DNA from: Rhodospirillales bacterium | GTDB lineage: Bacteria > Pseudomonadota > Alphaproteobacteria > Rhodospirillales > UBA2165 | DNA length: 34,443 nucleotides | Direction: 5' to 3' | Assembly: GCA_022823235.1 (NCBI GenBank) | Contig: JAJDXO010000035.1 | Coordinates: 1-34,443, forward strand | In this document: positions 16,510-24,174 of the stretch, one piece after another | How positions within the stretch are numbered: the stretch's first letter is position 1 | How the letters are laid out: each line of letters starts with the position of its first letter | The notes under the pieces: model-generated | What the model was told of the DNA's origin: nothing | Databases searched by the model: none | The model's input: only the letters and a program-made list of their open reading frames with translations | Translations under genes and position numbers: made by a program

Positions 16510-16632
16510 GCCCCTTCAACGGAAAAGGATTTTGGTTCCGTCGCTCGATGAAAATTTGTACGCGAAGCGGACGGCGCGGCGGTTGCCGGACCATTCCCAG
16601 CCGCCGCCGCGCGCGCCGGAACCGGCAGCCTC

Positions 16633-16666
16633 CCGAAAAGTTGAGCGCAAGCGGTCCGAAAGTTGA
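16633..16666. repeat. Direct repeat upstream of the dienelactone hydrolase gene
   Basis: CCGAAAAGTTGA (16633-16644) and CCGAAAGTTGA (16656-16666) are near-identical repeats about 22 bp apart, two turns of the helix, shortly upstream of a TATAAT at 16691-16696. This layout fits a dimeric activator or regulator site, but no regulator gene is adjacent. Confidence 0.35.
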
Positions 16667-16762
16667 TGTCGGACGGATGAATGGCGGGACTATAATTCAG
16701 CGACCGATGTTGGTTGTTTAAGCGTTATTCGTTTGTTCATTTCACACGGGAGGGAATAATTC

Positions 16763-17674
16763 ATGGACACCCATCTTCCTGAGAAGACCGAATACACCTA
16801 TGAAAATATCGATCCTCGGGTCTTCGAACTTTACGACCGGTACTGCCATTCCGGCATGACCCGGCGCGAGTTCCTGGACCGGGCGGCGGCGATCGCGGTG
16901 ATCGGCGGCTCCGGCCTCGCCATGGCCCGGGCGCTGTTGCCCGATTACGCCAAGGCGAACATGATCATGTTCACCGACAGGCGGATCAAAGCCAAATACG
17001 TGGACTACGATTCCCCCGGCGGCAACTCAGGCAGGATGCGCGGCTACCTCGTGCAGCCGGCAGGCGACGGCCCCTTCCCGTCGGTCGTGGTGATCCACGA
17101 GAACCGCGGCCTCAACCCGCATATCGAAGACGTCGCGCGCCGCGCGGCCGTCGCCGGCTTCGTCGCCCTGGCGCCCGACGGGCTCTCCCCCATCGGCGGC
17201 TATCCGGGCAACGACGATGACGGCAAGGTCATGCAGCGCTCCCTCGACCGGGGCAAGCTGATGACCGATATGTTGAACAGCGCCAAGTTCCTCAAAACCC
17301 ATCCCCTGTCGACGGGCAAGTTGGGCGCGACGGGCTTCTGCTACGGCGGCGGCGTGGTCAACAACATGGCTGTGCGGCTCGGCAAGGATCTGCAGGCCGG
17401 CGTGCCGTTCTACGGCCGGGCCGCCAACACGGCGGACGTGCCGAAAATCCAGGCGCCGCTGATGATCCAGTACGCCGAGAACGATCCCCGGATCAACGCC
17501 ATGAAGGCGGATTTCGACGCGGCCCTGAAGGCCAACAACAAGACCTTCGTGAGCCACGTCTATCCGGGCACCCGGCACGGCTTCCACAACAACTCGACGC
17601 CCCGCTACGTCGAGGCGCAGGCCAAGATCGCCTGGGACCGGACCGTCGCCTGGTTCAAGCAGCATCTGTCCTAA
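16763..17674 (+). CDS. Dienelactone hydrolase family protein with Tat-like N-terminus
   Basis: A 303-residue protein. Residues 33-38 (TRREFL) followed by a hydrophobic stretch (AAAIAVIGGSGLAMA) look like a Tat signal, though set unusually far in behind an acidic 32-residue lead. The hydrolase domain has E113 (IHENRG), nucleophile C193 (GFCYGGG), D241 (AENDPR) and H272 (TRHGFHN), the dienelactone hydrolase triad plus its glutamate. The family hydrolyses dienelactone in chlorocatechol breakdown, but many members act on other esters. GGGAGG precedes the start; a terminator follows. It is probably monocistronic. Confidence 0.9.
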   Translation: MDTHLPEKTEYTYENIDPRVFELYDRYCHSGMTRREFLDRAAAIAVIGGSGLAMARALLPDYAKANMIMFTDRRIKAKYVDYDSPGGNSGRMRGYLVQPAGDGPFPSVVVIHENRGLNPHIEDVARRAAVAGFVALAPDGLSPIGGYPGNDDDGKVMQRSLDRGKLMTDMLNSAKFLKTHPLSTGKLGATGFCYGGGVVNNMAVRLGKDLQAGVPFYGRAANTADVPKIQAPLMIQYAENDPRINAMKADFDAALKANNKTFVSHVYPGTRHGFHNNSTPRYVEAQAKIAWDRTVAWFKQHLS

Positions 17675-17698
17675 AGGTCGGGAATTTCCAAACGGCAG

Positions 17699-17727
17699 CG
17701 GCGGCTTCCACCGGAGGCCGCCGTTTT
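17699..17727 (+). terminator. Rho-independent terminator after the dienelactone hydrolase gene
   Basis: An 11-bp stem (17699-17709 with 17713-17723, one G-T pair) closes a three-base ACC loop and is followed by TTTT (17724-17727). It lies 25 bases after the stop codon. Confidence 0.85.
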
Positions 17728-17785
17728 CGTATCGGCGACCTGTTCCAGGAAAACGGCGAGACGCGCATGGGGCTCTCCCCGCTAT

Positions 17786-18397
17786 TTATCCATCCGACAA
17801 TGCGAGACGGAGGCCGAGCAAGGCGAACGCGGCGGCGAACCCGCCCCGCAACCACTTCATCACGCCCGGTTTCGAGATCACGTACGTGCGGGCCGCACTG
17901 GCGAAGGCGCCGTAGACGGCAAATACCACGAACGTGAGAAACATGAACACGGCGCCGAGCCAGAGCATCAGCGCCGTCGGGCCGGCCGTCCCCGCCGGCA
18001 CGAACTGGGGCAGGAAGGCGAGGAAGAACAGCGACAGCTTCGGGTTCAGCAGGTTCACCAGGATGCCGTTGACGACGATCCTGAGGGCCGGGGTCGAGGT
18101 TTTGTTTTCAGGGACGGATAGCGCGCCGCCTTCGCGCAAAATCCCCCAGGCCATGTAGAGCAGGTAGAGCACGCCCAGAATTTTGACCGCCTGGAAGGCG
18201 ACGGCGGATGCGTGCAGCAGCGCGGCCAGCCCCAGAATGCCCGCCGCGATATGGGGCACGATCCCAAGCGTGCAGCCGAAGGCCGCGATGACGCTGGCGC
18301 GCAGGCCCTGCCCCAGCCCGTAGGCCAGGGTGTAGATCACGCCGGTCCCGGGCAGCAGGATGACGATCATCGAGGTGACGAGGAATTCCGGGGTCAT
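17786..18397 (-). CDS. LysE family translocator
   Basis: A 203-residue membrane protein with about six hydrophobic segments. I chose the start at 18397 (MTPEFLVTSMIVILLPGTGV), since the longer frame to 18490 adds non-membrane residues read from a repeat. The family signature is LLPGTGVIYTLAYGLGQGLRA, then GCTLGIVPHIAAGILGL and LNPKLSLFFLAFLPQF. LysE/RhtB proteins export amino acids or related small molecules using the proton gradient. The cargo is unknown. It ends near the dienelactone hydrolase terminator and is convergent with that gene. Confidence 0.88.
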   Translation of the reverse strand: MTPEFLVTSMIVILLPGTGVIYTLAYGLGQGLRASVIAAFGCTLGIVPHIAAGILGLAALLHASAVAFQAVKILGVLYLLYMAWGILREGGALSVPENKTSTPALRIVVNGILVNLLNPKLSLFFLAFLPQFVPAGTAGPTALMLWLGAVFMFLTFVVFAVYGAFASAARTYVISKPGVMKWLRGGFAAAFALLGLRLALSDG

Positions 18398-18441
18398 GGG
18401 AACGTTATAGGCCCGCGAACCGGCATCGTTTACAAATATTT

Positions 18442-18555
18442 CCCTCTCCCCTGGCGGGAGAGGGATCGGTATTTCTATTTGCACCCCCACCCCAACCCTC
18501 CCCCGTCAAGGGGGAGGGGGATTTTCCTTTAACCCTCTCCCCGGGAGGGAGAGGG
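18442..18555. repeat. Cluster of three C-rich/G-rich stem-loop repeats
   Basis: Three perfect 9-bp stem-loops with 5-base loops: CCCTCTCCC/GGGAGAGGG at 18442-18464, CCCTCCCCC/GGGGGAGGG at 18496-18518, and CCCTCTCCC/GGGAGAGGG at 18533-18555. They fill the gap between the lysE start and the cupin stop. Members of the same family recur at 23819-23847 and 23946-23968. This looks like a dispersed intergenic palindromic repeat. It could stabilise mRNA ends or terminate transcription, but no T tract follows in the direction of the cupin gene. Confidence 0.8.
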
Positions 18556-18566
18556 AATACAGAGGT

Positions 18567-19421
18567 CTAGCTCTGATCCCACTCGGCCCGCTCGCCGCCC
18601 TCCGTCTCGGCGTCGTAGTACCACTTCAGGCCAAGCTCCTCCTCGCTCAGGACATTGGTCTTGAAGCTCCGCCAGGCCTGGATCTCGAAATAGTCGAGCG
18701 GACCGTCCAGCGCCCTCAGGCGATGGGGGACGCTTGGCGGAAAATAGACCAGGGTGCCCGGTTCGAGTTCCTGGGACTCGTCGCCGACCTCCACCCTGCC
18801 GCGGCCCTTGAAGGTCATGTAGCAATGATCGGGCCCGCGCGGATTGGCCTCGGTGCCCACGTGCCGGTGATACGGCGACGACCCGCCGTCGCGATAGTGC
18901 ATCTCGCCCGCCTGGATGGCGTTGGTCGGAGTCAACCGGCTGCCGTCGCCCAGGCGCACGGTGCTCTCGGCACAGAAGTGGCGCACCCGCCCCCCGCTGG
19001 CATCGCTGAGGCGGCGGAGCTTCCCGCGATTGAACACGTAGCCCGGCCCGCCGGGCAGATCGCCGTCGACCCCCGCGGGCGCCTTGGGCGTGATCATGTG
19101 GAGGATTTCGAGATCGCCCCCCGAGGCTGTGAAATCCGCCGTCTCGCCGGGCGTCACCATAGCGCCGGCGCCCCCTTCCGCGGCCAGGGATTCGCCGCCG
19201 AGGGTAATGGACCCGCCGCCCCCCATCACATAGAGCAGGTGAACGTCGCCGCCCGCCTCCACATGAAAGGTCCGGCCGTCCGATACGGTGCGCCGGATGA
19301 CCGTCAGGTTCCTGGAGCCGCAGAGCGCTTCGCCGCACAGCGTCCGCTCCCTGCCCGACGGCACCTCGACGGCGTCGGCGGTGTTGGAGTTGATGATGAA
19401 GATGTCGTTCAACGTCGGCAT
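18567..19421 (-). CDS. Bicupin protein, last gene of the TRAP operon
   Basis: A 284-residue protein starting at 19421 behind GGGAGG. It has two cupin halves. The N-terminal one (about 50-110) lacks the metal-binding histidines of motif 1. The C-terminal one (about 180-250) has motif 1 histidines (PYHRHVGTEANPRGPDHCY) and motif 2 (PGTLVYFPPSVPHRLRAL). This resembles gentisate 1,2-dioxygenase-like or other metal-binding cupins, but I cannot name the substrate. It lies 37 bases after the TRAP large permease gene, so it probably acts on the imported compound. Confidence 0.82.
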   Translation of the reverse strand: MPTLNDIFIINSNTADAVEVPSGRERTLCGEALCGSRNLTVIRRTVSDGRTFHVEAGGDVHLLYVMGGGGSITLGGESLAAEGGAGAMVTPGETADFTASGGDLEILHMITPKAPAGVDGDLPGGPGYVFNRGKLRRLSDASGGRVRHFCAESTVRLGDGSRLTPTNAIQAGEMHYRDGGSSPYHRHVGTEANPRGPDHCYMTFKGRGRVEVGDESQELEPGTLVYFPPSVPHRLRALDGPLDYFEIQAWRSFKTNVLSEEELGLKWYYDAETEGGERAEWDQS

Positions 19422-19458
19422 AGAAGACCTCCCTTCTCCCAAGGCGTTAATTCCTAGC

Positions 19459-20751
19459 TTAACCCATCAGCGACGGCAGAATGAGCGTAATCGTCGGAAA
19501 CAGCACCAGCACCGTGAGCCGCACCATGTCCGCCATCCAAAATGGCGTAACGCCCCGGAAGATGGTGCCGGTGCCCACGTCCCGGAGCACGGTATTAAGA
19601 ACGAATATGTTCATGCCCACGGGCGGCGTGATCAGGCTGATCTCTGTCACAACGACGACGATGATGCCGAACCAAACGGGGTCAAGCTCGAGAGACAGCA
19701 CCACCGGGAAGAACAGCGGGATGGTCAGCAGAATCATGGCGATGCTGTCCAGCACGGCGCCGAGGCCGATATAGATCAACATGATGGCGAAAACGACCAC
19801 CAGCGGATGGGTGTCGAGACCGGTGACCCAGCCGCCCAGCGTCTCGGGCATGCCGGTCTCGTTCATCAGGTTGGAGAAGATCAGCGCCCCGATGAGAATG
19901 AAGAACAGCATGGCCGTGGTTTGGGCGGCGTCGGACAGTTGCTGAAACAGGGTCTTCCAGGTGAGTCTGCCCCGCGCCCAGGCGAAGATAAACGCGCCGG
20001 CGGCGCCGACGCCCGCAGCTTCGGTCGGCGTGAAGAAGCCCACGTAGATTCCGCCGATGACCAGCAGGAACAGCAGCAGCACGCCCCACACATGGGACAG
20101 CGCCTTCCACCGCGCGGCCCAGGGCGTCACGTCGCCGGGCGGGCCGATCTCGGGCCTCAGCCGCGTGGTGATGGCGATGGCGATGTTGTACCCGATGATG
20201 CCCAGGATACCGGGGATGATGCCGGCGATGAACAGCGCCCCGATATCGGTGGACGTCATGATGCCGTAGAGCACCAGGATGACGCTGGGCGGGATCAGAA
20301 TACCCAGCGTGCCGCCGGCGGCGATGGCGCCCGTGGCCAAGGTATCGGCGTAGTGGAACCGGCGCATGGGCGGCATGGCCACCTTGGCCATGGTGGCCGC
20401 CGTCGCCACCGACGAGCCGCATACCGCCGAGAACCCGCCGCAGGAAATGATGGTCGCCATGGCCAGCCCGCCCCGCTTGTGGCCGATCCACGAATACGCG
20501 GCGGTGTAGAGTTCGTCCGCCAGACCGGCCCGGGTAATGAAATTGCCCATCAGCACGAACAGGGGGATCACCGACAGTTCCGACGATTGGGCGGTATCGA
20601 AGGCGAGCCGCCCGATCATCGACAGCGTCCCCGGCCAACTGACGTAATAGGCGAAGCCGACGATGCCGACCCCGGCCATGGCGAACGCCACGGGCAGCCG
20701 CAGGAACAGAAGCCCGATCAGGATGGCGAAAATGATCAGCGCGTCGACCAT
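19459..20751 (-). CDS. dctM: TRAP transporter large permease
   Basis: A 430-residue protein with about 12 membrane spans, the normal size for DctM. Typical segments are IFAILIGLLFLRLPVAFAMA, VIPLFVLMGNFITRAG, CGGFSAVCGSSVATAATMAK, GGTLGILIPPSVILVLYGI and LITPPVGMNIFVLNTV. With the small permease and binding protein it imports an organic acid, using the sodium gradient. It starts 3 bases after the dctQ stop. The operon order is dctP-dctQ-dctM-cupin on the minus strand. Confidence 0.96.
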   Translation of the reverse strand: MVDALIIFAILIGLLFLRLPVAFAMAGVGIVGFAYYVSWPGTLSMIGRLAFDTAQSSELSVIPLFVLMGNFITRAGLADELYTAAYSWIGHKRGGLAMATIISCGGFSAVCGSSVATAATMAKVAMPPMRRFHYADTLATGAIAAGGTLGILIPPSVILVLYGIMTSTDIGALFIAGIIPGILGIIGYNIAIAITTRLRPEIGPPGDVTPWAARWKALSHVWGVLLLFLLVIGGIYVGFFTPTEAAGVGAAGAFIFAWARGRLTWKTLFQQLSDAAQTTAMLFFILIGALIFSNLMNETGMPETLGGWVTGLDTHPLVVVFAIMLIYIGLGAVLDSIAMILLTIPLFFPVVLSLELDPVWFGIIVVVVTEISLITPPVGMNIFVLNTVLRDVGTGTIFRGVTPFWMADMVRLTVLVLFPTITLILPSLMG

Positions 20752-20754
20752 GGA

Positions 20755-21264
20755 TCAGATGCTCTCCGGCTGATCGTCATGTTCCGGCGGCGGCACCAGG
20801 ATATAGGCGCCCTGGATGGGAACGCTCAAGGCCGTCATCACCGCCATGAAGTACGCCACCGGCGCCAGGGGCACGTTGAGGAACAGGGTCACGTCGTTGT
20901 AGCCCGCAAGCTTGCCGGCCACGTCCCAAAGCCGCCAGGCGAAGATGGCGAGAATGACCGTGCAGACACTGTTGACCGCCACCCGCTGGACCACCCGCCA
21001 GAACGGCGGGATCACGTTGTCCAGAAGGGTCACCGAGACGTGGCCGTCGTTGGCGGTGATGATGGGCACCCCGGCGAACACCAGGATACCCATCAGGATT
21101 TCGACCACCTCGAACAGGCCGACGATGGAGATGTTGAACACCCCGCGGGTGACCACATCGATCACCGTCAGCCACATGATCACGAACAGGGTGACCGCGG
21201 CAAACAGGGCCAACGCCCGGCCCGCGGGTTTGCGGAACCGGGCGTAGTTTTCGGCGAAGGTCAT
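20755..21264 (-). CDS. dctQ: TRAP transporter small permease
   Basis: A 169-residue protein with four predicted membrane spans, as expected for DctQ (ALALFAAVTLFVIMWLTVIDVV, LFEVVEILMGILVFAGVPII, AVNSVCTVILAIFAWRLWDV, APVAYFMAVMTALSVPIQGA). It bridges the binding protein and the large permease. It lies 41 bases after dctP and 3 bases before dctM. Confidence 0.93.
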   Translation of the reverse strand: MTFAENYARFRKPAGRALALFAAVTLFVIMWLTVIDVVTRGVFNISIVGLFEVVEILMGILVFAGVPIITANDGHVSVTLLDNVIPPFWRVVQRVAVNSVCTVILAIFAWRLWDVAGKLAGYNDVTLFLNVPLAPVAYFMAVMTALSVPIQGAYILVPPPEHDDQPESI

Positions 21265-21305
21265 TTAATCAGCTCTGGGGCCTGACAGCCTGGCCGATAA
21301 ACGGC

Positions 21306-22355
21306 CTATTTCTTCATGGTCGCCGCTTCGATCTTCTTGATCTCCGACTTGTACATGGCGAGCGCCGCCTCGCCGTCGACGCCCTTGGCCTTCGCCTTCT
21401 TCATCCAATCGGCCTGGATCGGCTTCCACAACTCCTTGGCCTTGGCGGTGAATGCGGCGGGCATGGGAACGATCTTGATGCCGTTCTCTTTCATGTGCGC
21501 GATGCCGTTCTTGTCGGCCAGGTCCCACGCATCGCCGATATAGTTGGCGGCGTGCTCACCGGAGACGCTTTCGATCAGGCGCTGATCCTTGGCCGAGATG
21601 CCGTCCCAGACCTTCTGGTTCATGTACATCTGGAACACGGTGGCATAGAGGCCCCCGGGCGGCACGGTGGTGTACTTCACCAGCTTTCCGAGCTTGAAGT
21701 TCTTGATGCCCTCATATGTCAGGAAGACGCCGTCGATGACGCCCTTGGAGAGCATGTTGTGCACCTTGGTGATGGGCGCGAAGATGGGCGTGGCCCCCAT
21801 GCTCTTGGCCAGCGCCGAAATATTGTCACCGCTGACCCGGAGCTTCAGCCCCTTCAAGTCGCCCATGGCCTGCACCGGACGCTTTGAGTTGTGGATCAGG
21901 CCGGGGCCGTGGACCCAAAAGGTCATCAGCTTCATGCCGGCCGCCTCGTTGGCCTGCTTGAAATGCTTTTCATAGACCCGCCAGTAGCCGACCGTCCGCG
22001 CCTTGGCGCTGTTGGTGAGGAATGGGAATTCGGCCATCTTGTGCAGCAGGAACCGGCCCGGCGTGTAGGCGGGAATGATGTGGGCGACGTCGATGGCGCC
22101 TTCCTTGATAAAGTCGTGATAGGCGGGCGGCGCGCCCAGGCCCTTCGCCAGCATGCGGACGCTGACCCGGCCCTTGGTCACTTCACCGATACTCTTCACC
22201 CAGAGATCGACGCCGAATTTCCGCATCTCGTGGTGCGGCGGATCCCAGGTGGCATATCGTAGTTTTTGCTGGGCTTCGGCGGGCGCCGAAGCGGCGAAGA
22301 CGGCGCCGGCAACCGCGCCGGCTCCCAAAATCGTACGAACGAATAGTCTGGGCAT
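21306..22355 (-). CDS. dctP: TRAP transporter solute-binding protein
   Basis: A 349-residue periplasmic binding protein. The signal peptide is MPRLFVRTILGAGAVAGAVFAA, cleaved near APAEAQ. The mature protein has the DctP-type features KLRYATWDPPHHEMRKFGVDL, then DLKGLKLRVSGDNISALAKSMGA with the ligand-carboxylate arginine (LRVSG), and GVIDGVFLTYEGIK. It is the first gene of the operon, with GGAGG before the start. Pairing with a cupin and a divergent arylsulfotransferase-like gene suggests an aromatic or sulfated acid ligand, but that is inference. Confidence 0.94.
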   Translation of the reverse strand: MPRLFVRTILGAGAVAGAVFAASAPAEAQQKLRYATWDPPHHEMRKFGVDLWVKSIGEVTKGRVSVRMLAKGLGAPPAYHDFIKEGAIDVAHIIPAYTPGRFLLHKMAEFPFLTNSAKARTVGYWRVYEKHFKQANEAAGMKLMTFWVHGPGLIHNSKRPVQAMGDLKGLKLRVSGDNISALAKSMGATPIFAPITKVHNMLSKGVIDGVFLTYEGIKNFKLGKLVKYTTVPPGGLYATVFQMYMNQKVWDGISAKDQRLIESVSGEHAANYIGDAWDLADKNGIAHMKENGIKIVPMPAAFTAKAKELWKPIQADWMKKAKAKGVDGEAALAMYKSEIKKIEAATMKK

Positions 22356-22368
22356 TCATTCCTCCATC

Positions 22369-22382
22369 GAAAACGTGTTTTC
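22369..22382. promoter_or_regulatory. Palindrome in the dctP leader
   Basis: GAAAAC-GT-GTTTTC is a perfect 6-bp inverted repeat with a two-base centre, directly upstream of the dctP ribosome site. Its form resembles operators of LacI-type repressors. It may be bound by a repressor or shape the mRNA 5' end; no regulator is encoded beside it. Confidence 0.35.
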
Positions 22383-22426
22383 CTGTTGAAATCGGGTGCG
22401 TGCTCTTATGTGACGGCAATCGCTTG

Positions 22427-22452
22427 ATATGAGATTATCACAAATCTCATAT
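22427..22452. promoter_or_regulatory. Perfect 10-bp inverted repeat between the TRAP operon and the arylsulfotransferase-like gene
   Basis: ATATGAGATT (22427-22436), spacer ATCACA, then AATCTCATAT (22443-22452). The arms match perfectly and are AT-rich in a GC-rich genome. The site lies in the divergent control region, 72 bases before dctP and 120 before the arylsulfotransferase-like gene, so it is a strong candidate operator for both. It could alternatively be a terminator-like hairpin, but no gene ends there. Confidence 0.6.
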
Positions 22453-22571
22453 TGTGGGATTTTTTGTATTCGTGTGCGTTGCGCGGACGAGACCGTTCAA
22501 GCGCGGTGGCCAATTGCGGACCAATGAGGGACGCTGAGGAGCGTCAACGAACCGGGAGAGGAGCAACGGCG

Positions 22572-23777
22572 ATGAGCGTCACCAGACGGAATGTGCACGG
22601 GGTCACCCACTACGAACAGGGGCGGGCCTTCGACGGCTACACCCTGTTCGCGCCGATGATGGGCCGCAACGTGTGGCTGATCGACATGATGGGCCGGGTG
22701 GTTCACCGATGGGCGATGGAGAACATCCCCGGCAATTACGGCAAGCTGCTGACCAACGGCAACCTGCTCTATGCCGGCAAGCTCATGCCGTCTCCGCTGC
22801 CCCAGTTCGGCGGCAATGGCGGCCAGCTGATCGAGGTCGACTGGGACGGCAATACGGTCTGGGAGTACCGCGACCCCTATCACAGTCACTGTTTCGCCGA
22901 GATGGAGAACGGCAACCTGATGATCGCCCAGTGGCGCGCGGTGCCCGACGACATTGCCAAGAAGGTCCAGGGCGGGCAGCCGGGCACCGAGCTCAACGGC
23001 GTCATGTGGGGTGAAGCCATCCAGGAAATCGACCGGGAAACCAAAGAGGTGGTCTGGGAGTGGCGCTCGTTCGATCATCTCGACGTGGAGATCGACATTC
23101 TGGGGCCGCTGCATCCCCGGGACCGATGGACCAACCTCAATGCCATCACCATGCTGCCCGACGGCAACCTGCTGGTCAGCTTCCGCCTCATCAACACGAT
23201 CGCCATCATCGACCGGGCGTCCGGCGACATCATCTGGCGCTGGGGCCCCGGCGAGATCGCCGGCCAGCACAACCCGACGCTGCTCGAGAACGGCAACATC
23301 CTGCTGTTCGACAACGGCGCCCACCGGGTCTACACCACCATCGATTTCTCCCGCGTCATCGAGGTCAACCCCAAGACCAACGAGATCGAATGGGAGTACA
23401 AGGACGACCCGCCCTTCGACTTCAACAGCTTCATCTGTTCGGGCGCCCAGCGGCTGCCGGGCGGCACGACGCTGATCTGCGAGTCGCTCAAGGGGCGCCT
23501 GTTCGAGGTCACCCGCGAAGGCGACATGGTGTGGGAGTTCCACTCGCCGTTCTATTACGACCACGGCGTCTTCGGCACCAACAACATGGTGTTCCGCGCC
23601 TATCGCTATGCCGCCGAGTATCCGGGGGTGAAGGACGCGGACCTCGATCCCGAACGCTATCCCGACATCAACGCCCTGATGCCCCGGCGGTTCGTCCGGC
23701 GGCGCGCCGACGACGAGCCCCTCGTCACCGGCAGCAGCTTCGAGGTCGGGGGTTTTCGGAACCAGGACGCCGAATAA
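22572..23777 (+). CDS. Arylsulfotransferase-like (ASST family) protein
   Basis: A 401-residue protein from the ATG at 22572, preceded by GGGAGAGGAG. It consists of propeller repeats of the ASST type, with recurrent motifs such as MENGNLMIAQW, EVVWEWRSFDHL, LPDGNLLVSFR, DIIWRWGPGE and LLENGNILLFDNG. ASST enzymes transfer sulfate between phenols without PAPS, through an active-site histidine; several histidines lie in conserved positions (YHSHCF, GQHNP). No signal peptide is visible, whereas classical ASST is periplasmic, so the protein may be cytoplasmic or act differently. It is divergent from the TRAP operon. Confidence 0.8.
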   Translation: MSVTRRNVHGVTHYEQGRAFDGYTLFAPMMGRNVWLIDMMGRVVHRWAMENIPGNYGKLLTNGNLLYAGKLMPSPLPQFGGNGGQLIEVDWDGNTVWEYRDPYHSHCFAEMENGNLMIAQWRAVPDDIAKKVQGGQPGTELNGVMWGEAIQEIDRETKEVVWEWRSFDHLDVEIDILGPLHPRDRWTNLNAITMLPDGNLLVSFRLINTIAIIDRASGDIIWRWGPGEIAGQHNPTLLENGNILLFDNGAHRVYTTIDFSRVIEVNPKTNEIEWEYKDDPPFDFNSFICSGAQRLPGGTTLICESLKGRLFEVTREGDMVWEFHSPFYYDHGVFGTNNMVFRAYRYAAEYPGVKDADLDPERYPDINALMPRRFVRRRADDEPLVTGSSFEVGGFRNQDAE

Positions 23778-24098
23778 CGGCGGTTGCGAACCGCCGCCGG
23801 GGCCCGGCCTGGACTACCCCCTCTCCCCCTTCTTCAGGGGGAGAGGGCCGGGGTGAGGGGGTCATAACAAGAAGGGCGGGGGCGATACGGAAACTCCCCC
23901 TCACCCAGCCTCGGCTAAGGCTCGCAAGCTCGCCAAGCCTCCGCATCCCTCTCCCTCAGGGAGAGGGAACAAAAATCGTCATGCCCGGACTTGATCCGGG
24001 CATCCACGTTTCGGCGGTTGCGGATCGGGCCGGAGCGCACATATCAAAGATGGACAGGTGCCGGCGCCCGCCCCGGCGGGTTGGGAAACGTCCGTTTT

Positions 24099-24128
24099 TG
24101 TCCATAAATGTCCATGAATGTCCATGTC
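24099..24128 (+). repeat. Three 10-bp direct repeats upstream of arsR
   Basis: TGTCCATAAA, TGTCCATGAA and TGTCCATGTC follow each other without gaps, so TGTCCAT recurs exactly every 10 bases. A degenerate fourth unit (CGTCCGTTTT) precedes them. One helical turn per unit would place a protein contact on one face of the DNA. The block lies about 50 bases upstream of arsR. Confidence 0.55.
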
Positions 24129-24154
24129 GCGAAAACGCCGCTTGATTGTCCAAT

Positions 24155-24166
24155 ATATCTGGATAT
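24155..24166. promoter_or_regulatory. Candidate ArsR operator
   Basis: ATATC-TG-GATAT is a perfect 5-bp inverted repeat with a two-base centre, ending 8 bases before the arsR ATG. ArsR repressors bind AT-rich dyads overlapping their own promoters, so autoregulation through this site is likely. Confidence 0.5.
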
Positions 24167-24174
24167 CATGAATT

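Larger units (their letters stand above)
23778..24174. repeat. Intergenic mosaic of palindromic repeats
   Basis: About 400 bases without a gene, mostly repeats. There is a 12-bp stem-loop CCCTCTCCCCCT/AGGGGGAGAGGG (23819-23847), a distant inverted pair GGGTGAGGGGG (23851-23861) and CCCCCTCACCC (23896-23906), a 10-bp stem-loop TCCCTCTCCC/GGGAGAGGGA (23946-23968), and ATGCCCGGA-CTTGA-TCCGGGCAT (23981-24003). The last type is common between alphaproteobacterial genes. The mosaic ends before the control region of arsR. Confidence 0.82.

Noticed and set aside
19288-21285. A 665-codon open frame on the plus strand opposite the TRAP and cupin genes
   Set aside because: It is antisense to three well-recognised genes. 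Its product is low-complexity and rich in His, Gln, Asp and Gly, as expected for the complement of GC-rich membrane-protein genes.
22530-22545. GACGCT-GAGG-AGCGTC hairpin in the arylsulfotransferase-like leader as a riboswitch
   Set aside because: A short 6-bp hairpin without other conserved structure does not support a riboswitch; it may slightly affect translation.
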